Positions 1 through 6,836 of a stretch of 7,154 bases of DNA are shown here, in pieces. The notes below the pieces were generated by a model. The model made no database searches. It saw nothing but the letters and a program-made list of their open reading frames with translations, and had not been told where the DNA came from. Both the position numbers and the translations under genes were made by a program. The stretch spans positions 1-7,154 of the forward strand of contig JAURNF010000277.1 in assembly GCA_030830285.1 (NCBI GenBank), in the 5' to 3' direction. This DNA is from Candidatus Kapaibacterium sp. GTDB lineage: Bacteria; Bacteroidota; Ignavibacteria; Kapaibacteriales; Kapaibacteriaceae. The number at the start of each line of letters is the position of its first letter. Within the stretch, counting starts at the first letter, position 1.

Positions 1-972
1 AAGTACATGCACGTGTCGAATGTGTTCTACCAAGAGCCGCAGGTGCGTCTTGCCGAGCAGCTTGTAGAAGCTTCAGGATATCCACGAGTGTTCTTTGCGA
101 ATTCGGGTGCGGAAGCTACTGAGGGTGCGATCAAGATGGCACGTCGCTTTGGCAGTGCTCATGGTCGATACGATATCGTTGGTTTCACCGGCGGATTTCA
201 TGGTCGTACCTACGGTGCATTGTCAATCATGGACAAGCCGTTGTACAAGGAGGGCATGGGTCCGTTCCTTCCGAATACCATCGTTCTACCATACAATGAC
301 ATCGATGCGCTTGAAGCGCGTGTCGACGAGAATACGTGTGCAGTGATGATCGAAGTATTGCAAGGTGAAGGAGGTATCAGTAGTGCCACCGACGAATTCG
401 TCGCCACGCTCTGGGCGCTGAAGGAGCGGTATGGTTTCCTCGTGATTGCAGACGAAGTGCAGAGCGGTATTGGCCGCACTGGTGATTTCTTTGCCTTTGA
501 GCGATACGGTGTGCGTCCAGATATCGTAACCGTTGCGAAGGCGATGGGTGGTGGACTGCCGCTTGGTGCAATCCTTGCGACCGATGAAGCCGCAGCGCTG
601 TTCGATCGTGGAATGCATGGCACCACATACGGTGGCAACCCTGTTGCATGTGTTGCCGGCAGCGTCGTTGTCGACGAAGTCATGCACGGATTGATGACGC
701 ACGTGCGTGAGATTGGCGAGTACTTCATCGAACAGTTGGAAGTCTTGCGCAGCGAGATGCCTGCGCGTATTCGAGAGATCCGCGGTAGGGGCTGTATGAT
801 CGGTGTGGTGCTCCATGATGAGTCAGCACCGTACATCCCGAAGCTTCTCGAGCATGGTGTGATCGCCAATGCAACAGGTGGAAACGTGATTCGCTTTGTA
901 CCTCCGTTCATCATCGAGCGTTCGGACATTGACGAACTGGTAGTCGTCCTCCGCGCAGCGCTCGCATCGTAA
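1..972 (+). CDS. argD: Acetylornithine aminotransferase (class III, PLP-dependent), 5' end outside window
   Basis: This is a fold-type I, class III PLP aminotransferase. The ArgD family transfers the amino group between N-acetylornithine and glutamate semialdehyde in cytosolic arginine biosynthesis. The frame is open from base 1, and the first visible residues (HVSNVFY, then EPQVRLAEQL) lie well inside the usual fold, so about 75 N-terminal residues are missing and the ATG at 7 is not the real start. Visible motifs in order are NSGAEA (PLP phosphate loop, about 100-117), FHGRTYGALS (cofactor-stacking aromatic and His at 196-201), the Asp of ADEVQSGIGRTG (codon 451-453, pairs with the pyridine nitrogen), the Schiff-base Lys of VAKAMGGG (codon 538-540), and HGTTYGGNP (about 616-642). 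The C-terminal pattern GRGCMIGV followed by GNVIRFVPP is typical of ArgD. Succinylornithine or LysW-aminoadipate pathway aminotransferases are close relatives, so substrate choice is less sure than family. Its TAA overlaps the next ATG. Confidence 0.82.
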   Translation, partial: KYMHVSNVFYQEPQVRLAEQLVEASGYPRVFFANSGAEATEGAIKMARRFGSAHGRYDIVGFTGGFHGRTYGALSIMDKPLYKEGMGPFLPNTIVLPYNDIDALEARVDENTCAVMIEVLQGEGGISSATDEFVATLWALKERYGFLVIADEVQSGIGRTGDFFAFERYGVRPDIVTVAKAMGGGLPLGAILATDEAAALFDRGMHGTTYGGNPVACVAGSVVVDEVMHGLMTHVREIGEYFIEQLEVLRSEMPARIREIRGRGCMIGVVLHDESAPYIPKLLEHGVIANATGGNVIRFVPPFIIERSDIDELVVVLRAALAS

Positions 973-1232
973 TGGAGTGTCGTCCGCAGTGCGGTGCGTG
1001 TTGTATCGCCCCCTCGATTACATCGCCAATTCCGGGAATGCCAAACGGTAAGCCTGCAGGAGTACGATGTGTGCAGCTCACAGATGATTTGCAGTGTCGC
1101 ATCTTCGATGCGCCTGAACGACCGCGCGTATGTGCCTCACTGCGTCCACATCGCGAGATGTGTGGTGCAAGTGCAGGCGACGCGATGACTATTCTTACCC
1201 AGCTCGAGCTCGACACGCTACCATTGTCGTAA
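972..1232 (+). CDS. YkgJ-family cysteine cluster protein (YeiW-like, UPF0153)
   Basis: This small protein of 86 residues carries eight cysteines: C3, C7, C10, C11, C33, C42, C54 and C64. The start MECRPxCGACC and the following SPIPGMPNGKPAG are very close to what I recall of the E. coli YeiW-type members of this family, and the length is normal. The cysteine pattern suggests a bound metal, zinc or an iron-sulfur cluster. The family has been called a putative Fe-S or zinc chelator and its biochemical role is not established, so no function is assigned beyond that. The ATG shares one base with the TAA of the preceding aminotransferase (TAATG), which suggests translational coupling. No Shine-Dalgarno sequence is seen upstream. 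It ends 8 bases before the RNA methyltransferase. There is no membrane segment or signal peptide, so it should be cytosolic. Confidence 0.85.
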   Translation: MECRPQCGACCIAPSITSPIPGMPNGKPAGVRCVQLTDDLQCRIFDAPERPRVCASLRPHREMCGASAGDAMTILTQLELDTLPLS

Positions 1233-1240
1233 CTTCCTTG

Positions 1241-2434
1241 ATGTATCCAATCCTTGTCACGTGTCCACGTGAACTTCCGGCGATCTGTGCGCGCGAGATA
1301 ACTGAACTCGGACTCCCCGTTGTGGCGGAGCTACCTGCGGGTGTAGAAACTCGTGGTACGCTCGAAGACTGCTTGCGACTCAACCTCTGGTTGCGCACTG
1401 CACACCGTGTGCTGCTTCGTCTTGGTTCGTTCACTGCAACCACTCCCGATGCGATGTACGAGGCGATTACATCAGTTGCATGGGAAGAGTGGATTCCGTC
1501 GAACGGATACCTAAGTGTGATTAGTTCGGTTGATACGAAGTCGATCGACAATGTGATGTATGCCAACATGCGCTGCAAGGATGCAGTTGTTGACCGCATT
1601 CGCAGTAAAAAGGGAGAAAGGCCCGACTCGGGTCCGGGCAATACGGGATCTGTGGTGTTTCTGTATTGGCACGACGAGACCCTCATGGTGTACGTTGATA
1701 CGTCAGGTATGCCCCTTTCCGACAGAGGGTATCGTGTGCATCCAGCGAAGGCACCGATGCGCGAAACACTCGCGGCAGCGGTAATCATGTCTACACGATG
1801 GTCGCCAGAGTTTCCCTTTGTGAATCCTATGTGCGGCAGCGGTACGCTTGGTATTGAGGCAGCGCTTATCGGACATCGCATCGCGCCGGGATCGATGCGC
1901 ACCAACTTTGGCTTCCACCATCTCCTTCCATTCCGTCCGCGCATGTGGCACGAGTTGCGAGATGCCGCGCTCGCGCAGGTTGATATGTCGCGGAAGCTTG
2001 AGATTCACTGTTCGGATATTGATCAGCGTGTGATTCGACAGGCACGTGATAACGCGAAGCGTGCAGGCGTGGCCACATCATTCCGCGTATCGGACATTGT
2101 GGATGTTCGACCGCCCAATGTGCCCCTTCCAAGCGACAACGAATCCGGTACACCAATCGTGATCGTCAACCCTGAGTTTGGTATTCGGTTGGGCGACGAG
2201 CGGCAGCTGCGAGATGTATATCATATGATTGGTGACGTGTTTAAGCAGAACTTTCAGGGCTACACGGGCTACGTCTTCACGGGCAATTTCCGTCTGGCGA
2301 AGGAGGTCGGACTCCGATCAAGCCGTCGAATGACCTTTTGGAGTGCCGATCTTGAGTGCCGATTACTGGAGTTCGAGCTGTATTCCGGCACGAAGAAGCA
2401 GTATGCGCGCTCTGAGGGCGAGCAGGAGAGCTGA
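1241..2434 (+). CDS. THUMP-domain SAM-dependent RNA methyltransferase (RlmL/COG0116 family)
   Basis: The 397-residue product resembles the N-terminal methyltransferase half of E. coli RlmL, which makes m2G2445 in 23S rRNA; stand-alone proteins of this size are usual outside Gammaproteobacteria. Residues about 1-55 form the ferredoxin-like leader, about 55-155 the THUMP RNA-binding domain (with YANMRCKDAVVDRIR), and about 165-390 the Rossmann methyltransferase. The linker APMRETLAAAVIM precedes SAM-binding motif I, NPMCGSGT (195-202). The acidic ribose-binding loop is SDID (258-261). Motif IV reads N310-P-E-F, whereas most family members have NPPY. The ATG at 1241 is preferred over an in-frame ATG at 1130, because the protein from 1241 begins directly with the conserved leader and the longer version would overlap most of the preceding gene. 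The target rRNA base cannot be read from the sequence. The gene is 8 bases downstream of the cysteine-cluster gene. Confidence 0.85.
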   Translation: MYPILVTCPRELPAICAREITELGLPVVAELPAGVETRGTLEDCLRLNLWLRTAHRVLLRLGSFTATTPDAMYEAITSVAWEEWIPSNGYLSVISSVDTKSIDNVMYANMRCKDAVVDRIRSKKGERPDSGPGNTGSVVFLYWHDETLMVYVDTSGMPLSDRGYRVHPAKAPMRETLAAAVIMSTRWSPEFPFVNPMCGSGTLGIEAALIGHRIAPGSMRTNFGFHHLLPFRPRMWHELRDAALAQVDMSRKLEIHCSDIDQRVIRQARDNAKRAGVATSFRVSDIVDVRPPNVPLPSDNESGTPIVIVNPEFGIRLGDERQLRDVYHMIGDVFKQNFQGYTGYVFTGNFRLAKEVGLRSSRRMTFWSADLECRLLEFELYSGTKKQYARSEGEQES

Positions 2435-2437
2435 CGG

Positions 2438-2464
2438 TTGAGGGCTCTGGCTTCCGTAACTTTG
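2438..2464 (+). promoter_or_regulatory. Putative Bacteroidota-type promoter of thrS
   Basis: TAACTTTG at 2457-2464 matches the TAnnTTTG -7 box of Bacteroidota exactly. A TTG at 2438-2440, 16 bases upstream, is a weak candidate for the -33 element. The -7 box ends only 4 bases before the thrS ATG, so the transcript would start at or almost at the start codon. The location, in the longest gap (34 bases) of the plus-strand gene train, supports the call. The match is short and could be chance, and no transcript data are available here. Confidence 0.5.
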
Positions 2465-2468
2465 CCCC

Positions 2469-4397
2469 ATGATCAACCTTACACTTCCCAATGGCGACGT
2501 CCGCCAGTACCCTGTGGGTACACCGGGCATGGACGTAGCCAAGAGCATTTCCGACGGACTCGCGCGCGTGGCCGTTGGCATCTACGTTAACGACGCCCCA
2601 TACGATCTCTCACGTCCGATCACGTCCGACGCACATGTTCGCATTGTCACGTTCGATAACGACGAAGGCAAGGAGATCTTCTGGCACTCTACAGCCCACT
2701 TGATGGCCGAGGCGCTAGAAGCGCTCTATCCTGGTGTGAAGTTTGGTATCGGACCTCCCATCGAACAGGGCTTCTACTACGACGTAGATCTGCCGGGTGA
2801 TCAGCGCATCTCTGTCGAAGACTTGCCACGCATCGAAGCAAAGATGACGGAGCTCGTAAAGCGCGACGTTCCCTATGAGCGCATCGAGATGAACTGGGAC
2901 GATGCAGTTTCCTACTTCCGTCAGAAGGGCGACGAGTATAAGCTTGAGTTGCTCGACGGACTCAAGGATTCGGAGATCACGTTTTACCGACAGGGTGAAT
3001 TCACAGATCTCTGTCGTGGTACACACGTTCCATCAACAGGACACATCAAGTATCCAAAGTTGATCTCGGTTGCGGGTGCCTACTGGCGTGGTGACGAGAA
3101 GCGTAAGCAACTCACACGCATCTATGGCGTGGCGTTCCCAAAGAAGCAGCAGCTTGAAGAGTTTATCAAGCAACGTGAGGAAGCAGAACGTCGCGATCAC
3201 CGTAAGCTTGGCAAGGAACTCGAGATCTATATGATCACGCCAATGGTTGGTGGTGGTCTTCCCGTGTGGCTTCCAAATGGCACCATTCTTCGGCGTCGTC
3301 TTGAAACATTCTTGCGTGACGAGCAGGCCAAGCGTGGGTATCAGGAAGTGATCACGCCCCACATCGGCAACCTCAATCTCTACAAGACATCGGGTCACTA
3401 CCCGTACTACGCAGATTCGCAATTCGATCCGATCACGGTGGAAGATGAGCAGTACATGCTCAAGCCGATGAACTGTCCGCACCACCACCAGATCTATTCA
3501 TCTAAGCCACGATCGTACCGTGATCTGCCCGTGCGTCTCGCAGAGTTCGGCACAGTGTATCGCTACGAACAGTCAGGCGAGCTTAATGGCTTGTCGCGTG
3601 TGCGGGGCTTTACGCAGGACGATGCGCACATCTATTGTACGCACGATCAACTCAAGGACGAAATCAAAAGCGTTGTCGAGCTCACGCAGAAAGTGTTCAC
3701 GACCTTCGGCATGGATGTAACAACACGCTTGTCCTTCCGTGATGATAACGATGCGAAGTACGGTGGCGATATCGAGTATTGGGATCGTGCACAAGCAGAG
3801 ATCAAGCAGGTTGCCGACGAGATGGGACTCGAGTACTTCATCGGTCTTGGTGAAGCTGCGTTTTACGGACCCAAGATCGACTTCATCGTGCGCGATGCGA
3901 TTGGTCGTAAGTGGCAGCTCGGCACGGTACAGGTCGACTACGTAATGCCTGAGCGATTCAATCTCGAATACGTCGGTGGAGATAACCAGAAGCACCGTCC
4001 GGTGATTATTCACCGCGCGCCATTCGGTTCGATGGAGCGCTTCATCTCGATTCTCATCGAGCACTATGCTGGCAACTTCCCGTTCTGGATTGCGCCAACG
4101 CAAGTGAGCATTCTCCCGATCGCTGATGCACATCACACGTTTGCGCAAGATCTCACAGCAGAGTTCGAGCGCATGGGACTTCGTGTGAACTGTGATCTCC
4201 GCAACGAAAAGATCAACCGCAAGGTCGCCGAGAGTGAGCAGAAGAAGATTCCGTTCGCACTCGTTATTGGCAACAAGGAAATCGAAAACGATGCAGCGTC
4301 AGTGCGTGTGCACGGCGAAGGCGATAAGGGACAAATGAAGATCTCCGAAATCAAGGAGCTGTTTACGCGACTCAATCAACCGGGTGAACAGGCATGA
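2469..4397 (+). CDS. thrS: Threonine--tRNA ligase (ThrRS)
   Basis: This is a full-length class II aminoacyl-tRNA synthetase of 642 residues, the same size as the E. coli enzyme; it charges tRNA-Thr and edits mis-acylated Ser-tRNA. The domains in order are TGS (about 1-62), the editing domain (about 63-225) with H73, H77, C182 and H186 at the same numbers as in E. coli, the catalytic core (about 245-535) and the anticodon-binding domain (about 540-640). The catalytic zinc ligands are C336 (in MNCPHHH), H387 (in QDDAHIY) and H515. Motif 2 carries R365 in VYRYE. Motif 3 is HRAPFGSMERF (515-525), the variant I associate with Bacteroidota. All active-site residues are intact. The start is supported by the normal TGS beginning, MINLTLPNGD. 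No Shine-Dalgarno sequence is present, and a TAnnTTTG box lies 4 bases upstream. The stop overlaps the ATG of the channel gene; the frequent infC-rpmI-rplT partners are not downstream. Confidence 0.98.
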   Translation: MINLTLPNGDVRQYPVGTPGMDVAKSISDGLARVAVGIYVNDAPYDLSRPITSDAHVRIVTFDNDEGKEIFWHSTAHLMAEALEALYPGVKFGIGPPIEQGFYYDVDLPGDQRISVEDLPRIEAKMTELVKRDVPYERIEMNWDDAVSYFRQKGDEYKLELLDGLKDSEITFYRQGEFTDLCRGTHVPSTGHIKYPKLISVAGAYWRGDEKRKQLTRIYGVAFPKKQQLEEFIKQREEAERRDHRKLGKELEIYMITPMVGGGLPVWLPNGTILRRRLETFLRDEQAKRGYQEVITPHIGNLNLYKTSGHYPYYADSQFDPITVEDEQYMLKPMNCPHHHQIYSSKPRSYRDLPVRLAEFGTVYRYEQSGELNGLSRVRGFTQDDAHIYCTHDQLKDEIKSVVELTQKVFTTFGMDVTTRLSFRDDNDAKYGGDIEYWDRAQAEIKQVADEMGLEYFIGLGEAAFYGPKIDFIVRDAIGRKWQLGTVQVDYVMPERFNLEYVGGDNQKHRPVIIHRAPFGSMERFISILIEHYAGNFPFWIAPTQVSILPIADAHHTFAQDLTAEFERMGLRVNCDLRNEKINRKVAESEQKKIPFALVIGNKEIENDAASVRVHGEGDKGQMKISEIKELFTRLNQPGEQA

Positions 4398-5446
4398 TGG
4401 AATTCACAACAACGCAGTGGCTGATCTTCTTCGGCGTGCTTGCAGGTTCAATGATCGCCGTCGAGGGAATCTCGCGTGGTCTGATCTCACTTACAGCGTC
4501 GCTGTTCAAGAAGTGGAAGCTCAAGCCTAATCAACAGGTTCTCTTGTTGACGACGCGGAGTATCGCACTTGGAATTGTAGCGGAAATCGTTGGTACATGG
4601 TTCTGGATTATCGGCTTTAGTCCAGCAACAACGGTCCGTGTAGGTGTATGGTTGGATGTGCTCGCTGCGAGTGCCTTTGTCATTGGTGCGTATCGCACCA
4701 TCGACTTGCTTTGCACGCATGTGATCGAGCAGATTCTCCGTCACCGACAGAATCGTGGTGATATCGCACGAACACTTGCGCCATTGCTCTCGTCGACGAT
4801 CAAGGTTGTAATCGTGGTTGTCGGACTTACTGTCGTCCTTGGCATGCTGGGCGTCAACGTCCTTGCCATCATCACTGGTTTGTCTATTGGTGGTGCGGCG
4901 CTTGCACTTGCATCGCAGGACACCATCAAGAATGTCTTCGGCTCGATGATGTTGATTGCCGATCATCCATTTGATGTCGGTGATCTCATCACCGTTGATG
5001 GTGTTGACGGCACAGTTGAAGAAATCGGATTTCGCAGTACACGTCTCCGCACGGCAGCAGACAGCGTTGTGAGTATTCCGAACGGGGCACTCGCGAATAT
5101 GACAATCGACAACCTCGGCGTTCGCTCGTATCGTCTCTACAAGACGGAGTTCATCATCGATCACTACACACCGTCGCAAAAAGTACAGCAGTTCATTGAC
5201 GAGATTCGTTCGCTGATTACAACACATCCGTTAACGCTGAAGGATCCTGCGAAGATCATCGTCGCCGTAACAAGTGTTTCGAGTCTTGGCTATACCGTTA
5301 CCGCATCCATGTATGTTGATGCGAGGAAGGTAAGTGAGGACCTCGTCTTCCGTCATGAGATGAATATGGATATCATCCGCGCAGCTGAGACACTTCGTAT
5401 CCGATTCTCTCGGACCGCGGAACAGCCATCGATGAATCCGGCATAA
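4394..5446 (+). CDS. MscS-family mechanosensitive ion channel
   Basis: This 350-residue inner-membrane protein belongs to the small-conductance mechanosensitive channel family, which releases solutes when membrane tension rises during hypo-osmotic shock. Hydrophobic helices are seen at about 8-30, 50-74, 84-106 and 136-160. They are followed by the pore-lining helix with small residues (TGLSIGGAALALA, 161-173) and the helix QDTIKNVFGSMMLIADHPF. The family signature then follows: DVGDLI (194-199), GTVEEIGFRSTRLRT (206-220) and IPNGALAN (228-235), which is the start of the cytoplasmic beta domain. Residues about 245-340 form the alpha/beta cage domain. The length is slightly above the 286 residues of E. 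coli MscS because of one extra N-terminal helix. The ATG at 4394 overlaps the thrS TGA by four bases (ATGA); a second ATG directly follows at 4397. Ion selectivity and gating threshold cannot be judged from sequence. Confidence 0.93.
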   Translation: MMEFTTTQWLIFFGVLAGSMIAVEGISRGLISLTASLFKKWKLKPNQQVLLLTTRSIALGIVAEIVGTWFWIIGFSPATTVRVGVWLDVLAASAFVIGAYRTIDLLCTHVIEQILRHRQNRGDIARTLAPLLSSTIKVVIVVVGLTVVLGMLGVNVLAIITGLSIGGAALALASQDTIKNVFGSMMLIADHPFDVGDLITVDGVDGTVEEIGFRSTRLRTAADSVVSIPNGALANMTIDNLGVRSYRLYKTEFIIDHYTPSQKVQQFIDEIRSLITTHPLTLKDPAKIIVAVTSVSSLGYTVTASMYVDARKVSEDLVFRHEMNMDIIRAAETLRIRFSRTAEQPSMNPA

Positions 5447-5450
5447 CGAC

Positions 5451-5807
5451 ATGAGTTCACTGGTAATCGGGTTGTTGCTGATCATGACTGGTGCCGGTGG
5501 CTTCATGGCAACGCAGTCGCTGTTGGTGTTGCCGATACTTGTGCCAGGTGTGATTCTTGCGCTCGGCGGACGTTGGCTTCTGAAGCGCGGTGTAACAACG
5601 CCATGGCTTGCTGGAATGCTTGCATCCAGCATTGTGCCCATGCTCTTCTTTGCAACCGCACTGCCGCGCACTGTTTCTGTTCTGTTTGGCAGCGGAGAGA
5701 CCGTGCCAGGTTCTATTTTTGCTGTCGGTCTTGCCGCGATCCTGTGCCTCGTTCACGCGACATTGACCATTCGACAGTTAGTACGCTTTGTACAACAAGA
5801 AGCGTGA
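5451..5807 (+). CDS. Small hydrophobic membrane protein, unknown function
   Basis: I do not recognise this 118-residue protein. It is strongly hydrophobic, with four likely membrane helices at about 3-20, 22-44, 52-71 and 87-108. A basic loop, RWLLKRG (41-47), between helices 2 and 3 is probably cytoplasmic. The C-terminal tail (RQLVRFVQQEA) is polar and short. There are no charged residues inside the helices and no catalytic motif, so it is more likely a structural or accessory membrane protein than an enzyme. It starts 4 bases after the channel gene stop and is surely cotranscribed with it, so a link to the channel or to membrane stress is possible but unproven. The coding frame is credible because it fills the space between two clear genes with the same codon style. 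No Shine-Dalgarno sequence is seen. Confidence 0.72.
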   Translation: MSSLVIGLLLIMTGAGGFMATQSLLVLPILVPGVILALGGRWLLKRGVTTPWLAGMLASSIVPMLFFATALPRTVSVLFGSGETVPGSIFAVGLAAILCLVHATLTIRQLVRFVQQEA

Positions 5808-5835
5808 TATCACTCGACACTTCGTTGGATCAACT

Positions 5836-6465
5836 ATGCGACGCATTCTGATTTTCGCTACGGCACTTTTTGCAACAGTCTCTGCAGAGGCGTGTATTCA
5901 TTGCGCGTATTCTGCTGCTGTGCAAGGTGCGCACGCCGTTGCTGGTGTGTGGACGCCGACAATGGCAGCAGATGACGCATTTGCGACATCGAAGTCTGCC
6001 AAGTCGAAGCTTGAGATGAAGAATGCAACCTTCATGTACGACGCAGCGGAATGGAACATCCTCACTGACTCACTTCCGAATGAGTCGTTTGATGGACAGT
6101 TTCAGCATGTGGATGGCAACATCCGCGGCATGGTGATGTCGGTGAGGGAATTCACACCAGCCACTGAGTTCCTCGACAGTTTCGTCGGTGGAATGGACGA
6201 ATCCTATCCTGGCACAAAGCTTGTGTCGAAGCGCTCCGTAACTGTGAATGGCGAAAGCATGCTCGAGATTCAGATCGACATGCCTGTAGATCACACGCCA
6301 GTTCGCTACTATGGTTTCCTGCATGCTGGCCCACGCGGTATCGCAATGGCGCTTGCGGCATGTCATGGTGAGCTCTTCAAGGAAGTGACAGCAACGCTTT
6401 CGACGTTCGCATCTGGACTTATCGTTGCGCGTCCCAAGAATCAGGTCAAGCTCAAGCGGAAATGA
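5836..6465 (+). CDS. Exported protein with N-terminal CxxC, possibly PsbP/DcrB-like fold
   Basis: The product is 209 residues. The first 19 residues (MRRILIFATALFATVSAEA) form a typical Sec signal peptide, with cleavage predicted near AEA/C20. The residues before C20 do not make a lipobox, so it is probably a soluble periplasmic protein. The mature end starts with C20-I-H-C23, a CxxC pair; a third cysteine is C176. A CxxCH haem site is absent. Residues about 60-195 alternate strands and helices, with AEWNI, VTVNGESMLEIQID and YYGFLHAG followed by a C-terminal helix, recalling the PsbP/DcrB/Mog1-like sandwich; this is a pattern impression only. The ATG at 5836 is chosen because it places the signal peptide at the N-terminus; an in-frame ATG at 5788 would add 16 polar residues and overlap the previous gene. 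The stop overlaps the ferredoxin start (ATGA), so the two are probably translationally coupled. Confidence 0.75.
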   Translation: MRRILIFATALFATVSAEACIHCAYSAAVQGAHAVAGVWTPTMAADDAFATSKSAKSKLEMKNATFMYDAAEWNILTDSLPNESFDGQFQHVDGNIRGMVMSVREFTPATEFLDSFVGGMDESYPGTKLVSKRSVTVNGESMLEIQIDMPVDHTPVRYYGFLHAGPRGIAMALAACHGELFKEVTATLSTFASGLIVARPKNQVKLKRK

Positions 6466-6815
6466 AACCTGAAGCAAAGCTCCGCGAGAAGGCAGCGTCA
6501 CTTGGTATTGGCACACATGAGCGCCATGTGATGATTTGTGCAGATCAATCGAAGCCCAAGTGCTGTAGCATGGAAAAGGGGCTCGAAGCCTGGGACTATC
6601 TCAAGACGCGACTTAAAGAGCTAGAGCTTGACGGACCCGGCAATGTGTTTCGCACAAAGGCCAACTGTTTGCGTCTCTGCGTCATGGGTCCGATCGTCGT
6701 GGTACAGCCCGACAACGTGTGGTATCATTCGTGCACACCAAAGGTCCTCGAGCGTATCATTCAGGAACACCTCATTGGTGGTGAGCCAGTTGAGGAGTAC
6801 CGCATCGAGTCATGA
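6462..6815 (+). CDS. Thioredoxin-like [2Fe-2S] ferredoxin domain protein (COG3411 type)
   Basis: This 117-residue cytosolic protein matches the thioredoxin-fold (Shethna-like) [2Fe-2S] ferredoxins, small electron carriers. The pattern is RHVMICADQSKPKCC (C26, C34, C35), a helix with WDYLKTRLKEL, then VFRTKANCLRLCVMGPIVVVQPDNVWYHSC and a terminal VLERIIQEHLIGGEPVEEYRI. The likely cluster ligands are C26, C34 or C35, C69 and C73; C91 is also present, and I recall a cysteine at this place in close relatives. The spacing between C69 and C73 (three residues) is the family norm. The first 20 residues are a polar extension without a signal peptide. Which enzyme it serves is unknown; no partner reductase or hydrogenase is adjacent. 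Its ATG overlaps the stop of the exported CxxC protein by four bases. It is the last plus-strand gene of the train, and hairpins follow 21 bases after the stop. Confidence 0.88.
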   Translation: MKPEAKLREKAASLGIGTHERHVMICADQSKPKCCSMEKGLEAWDYLKTRLKELELDGPGNVFRTKANCLRLCVMGPIVVVQPDNVWYHSCTPKVLERIIQEHLIGGEPVEEYRIES

Positions 6816-6836
6816 TCACGCGTAGTCGCTCAGTCT

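Noticed and set aside
1130..1240. Possible N-terminal extension of the methyltransferase to an ATG at 1130
   Set aside because: It would overlap most of the cysteine-cluster gene, adds residues with no family counterpart, and the protein from 1241 already starts with the conserved leader.
1258..1271. Two CACGTG palindromes spaced 8 bases apart
   Set aside because: They lie inside the methyltransferase coding region in well-conserved protein sequence and have no promoter context, so codon coincidence is enough.
1195..1944. A long open frame on the minus strand opposite the methyltransferase gene; similar ones at 210-929, 286-816, 3573-4148 and 4487-5227
   Set aside because: Each lies fully antisense to a well-identified gene, has no recognisable family pattern, and has the unbalanced composition of a shadow frame.
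3475..3489. Run of three histidines after MNCP in ThrRS, first considered as an unusual metal site
   Set aside because: MNCPHH is a normal variant of this ThrRS motif; only the cysteine is a zinc ligand.
5788..5835. Earlier in-frame ATG for the exported protein
   Set aside because: It would put 16 polar residues ahead of a clear signal peptide and overlap the preceding gene by 20 bases.
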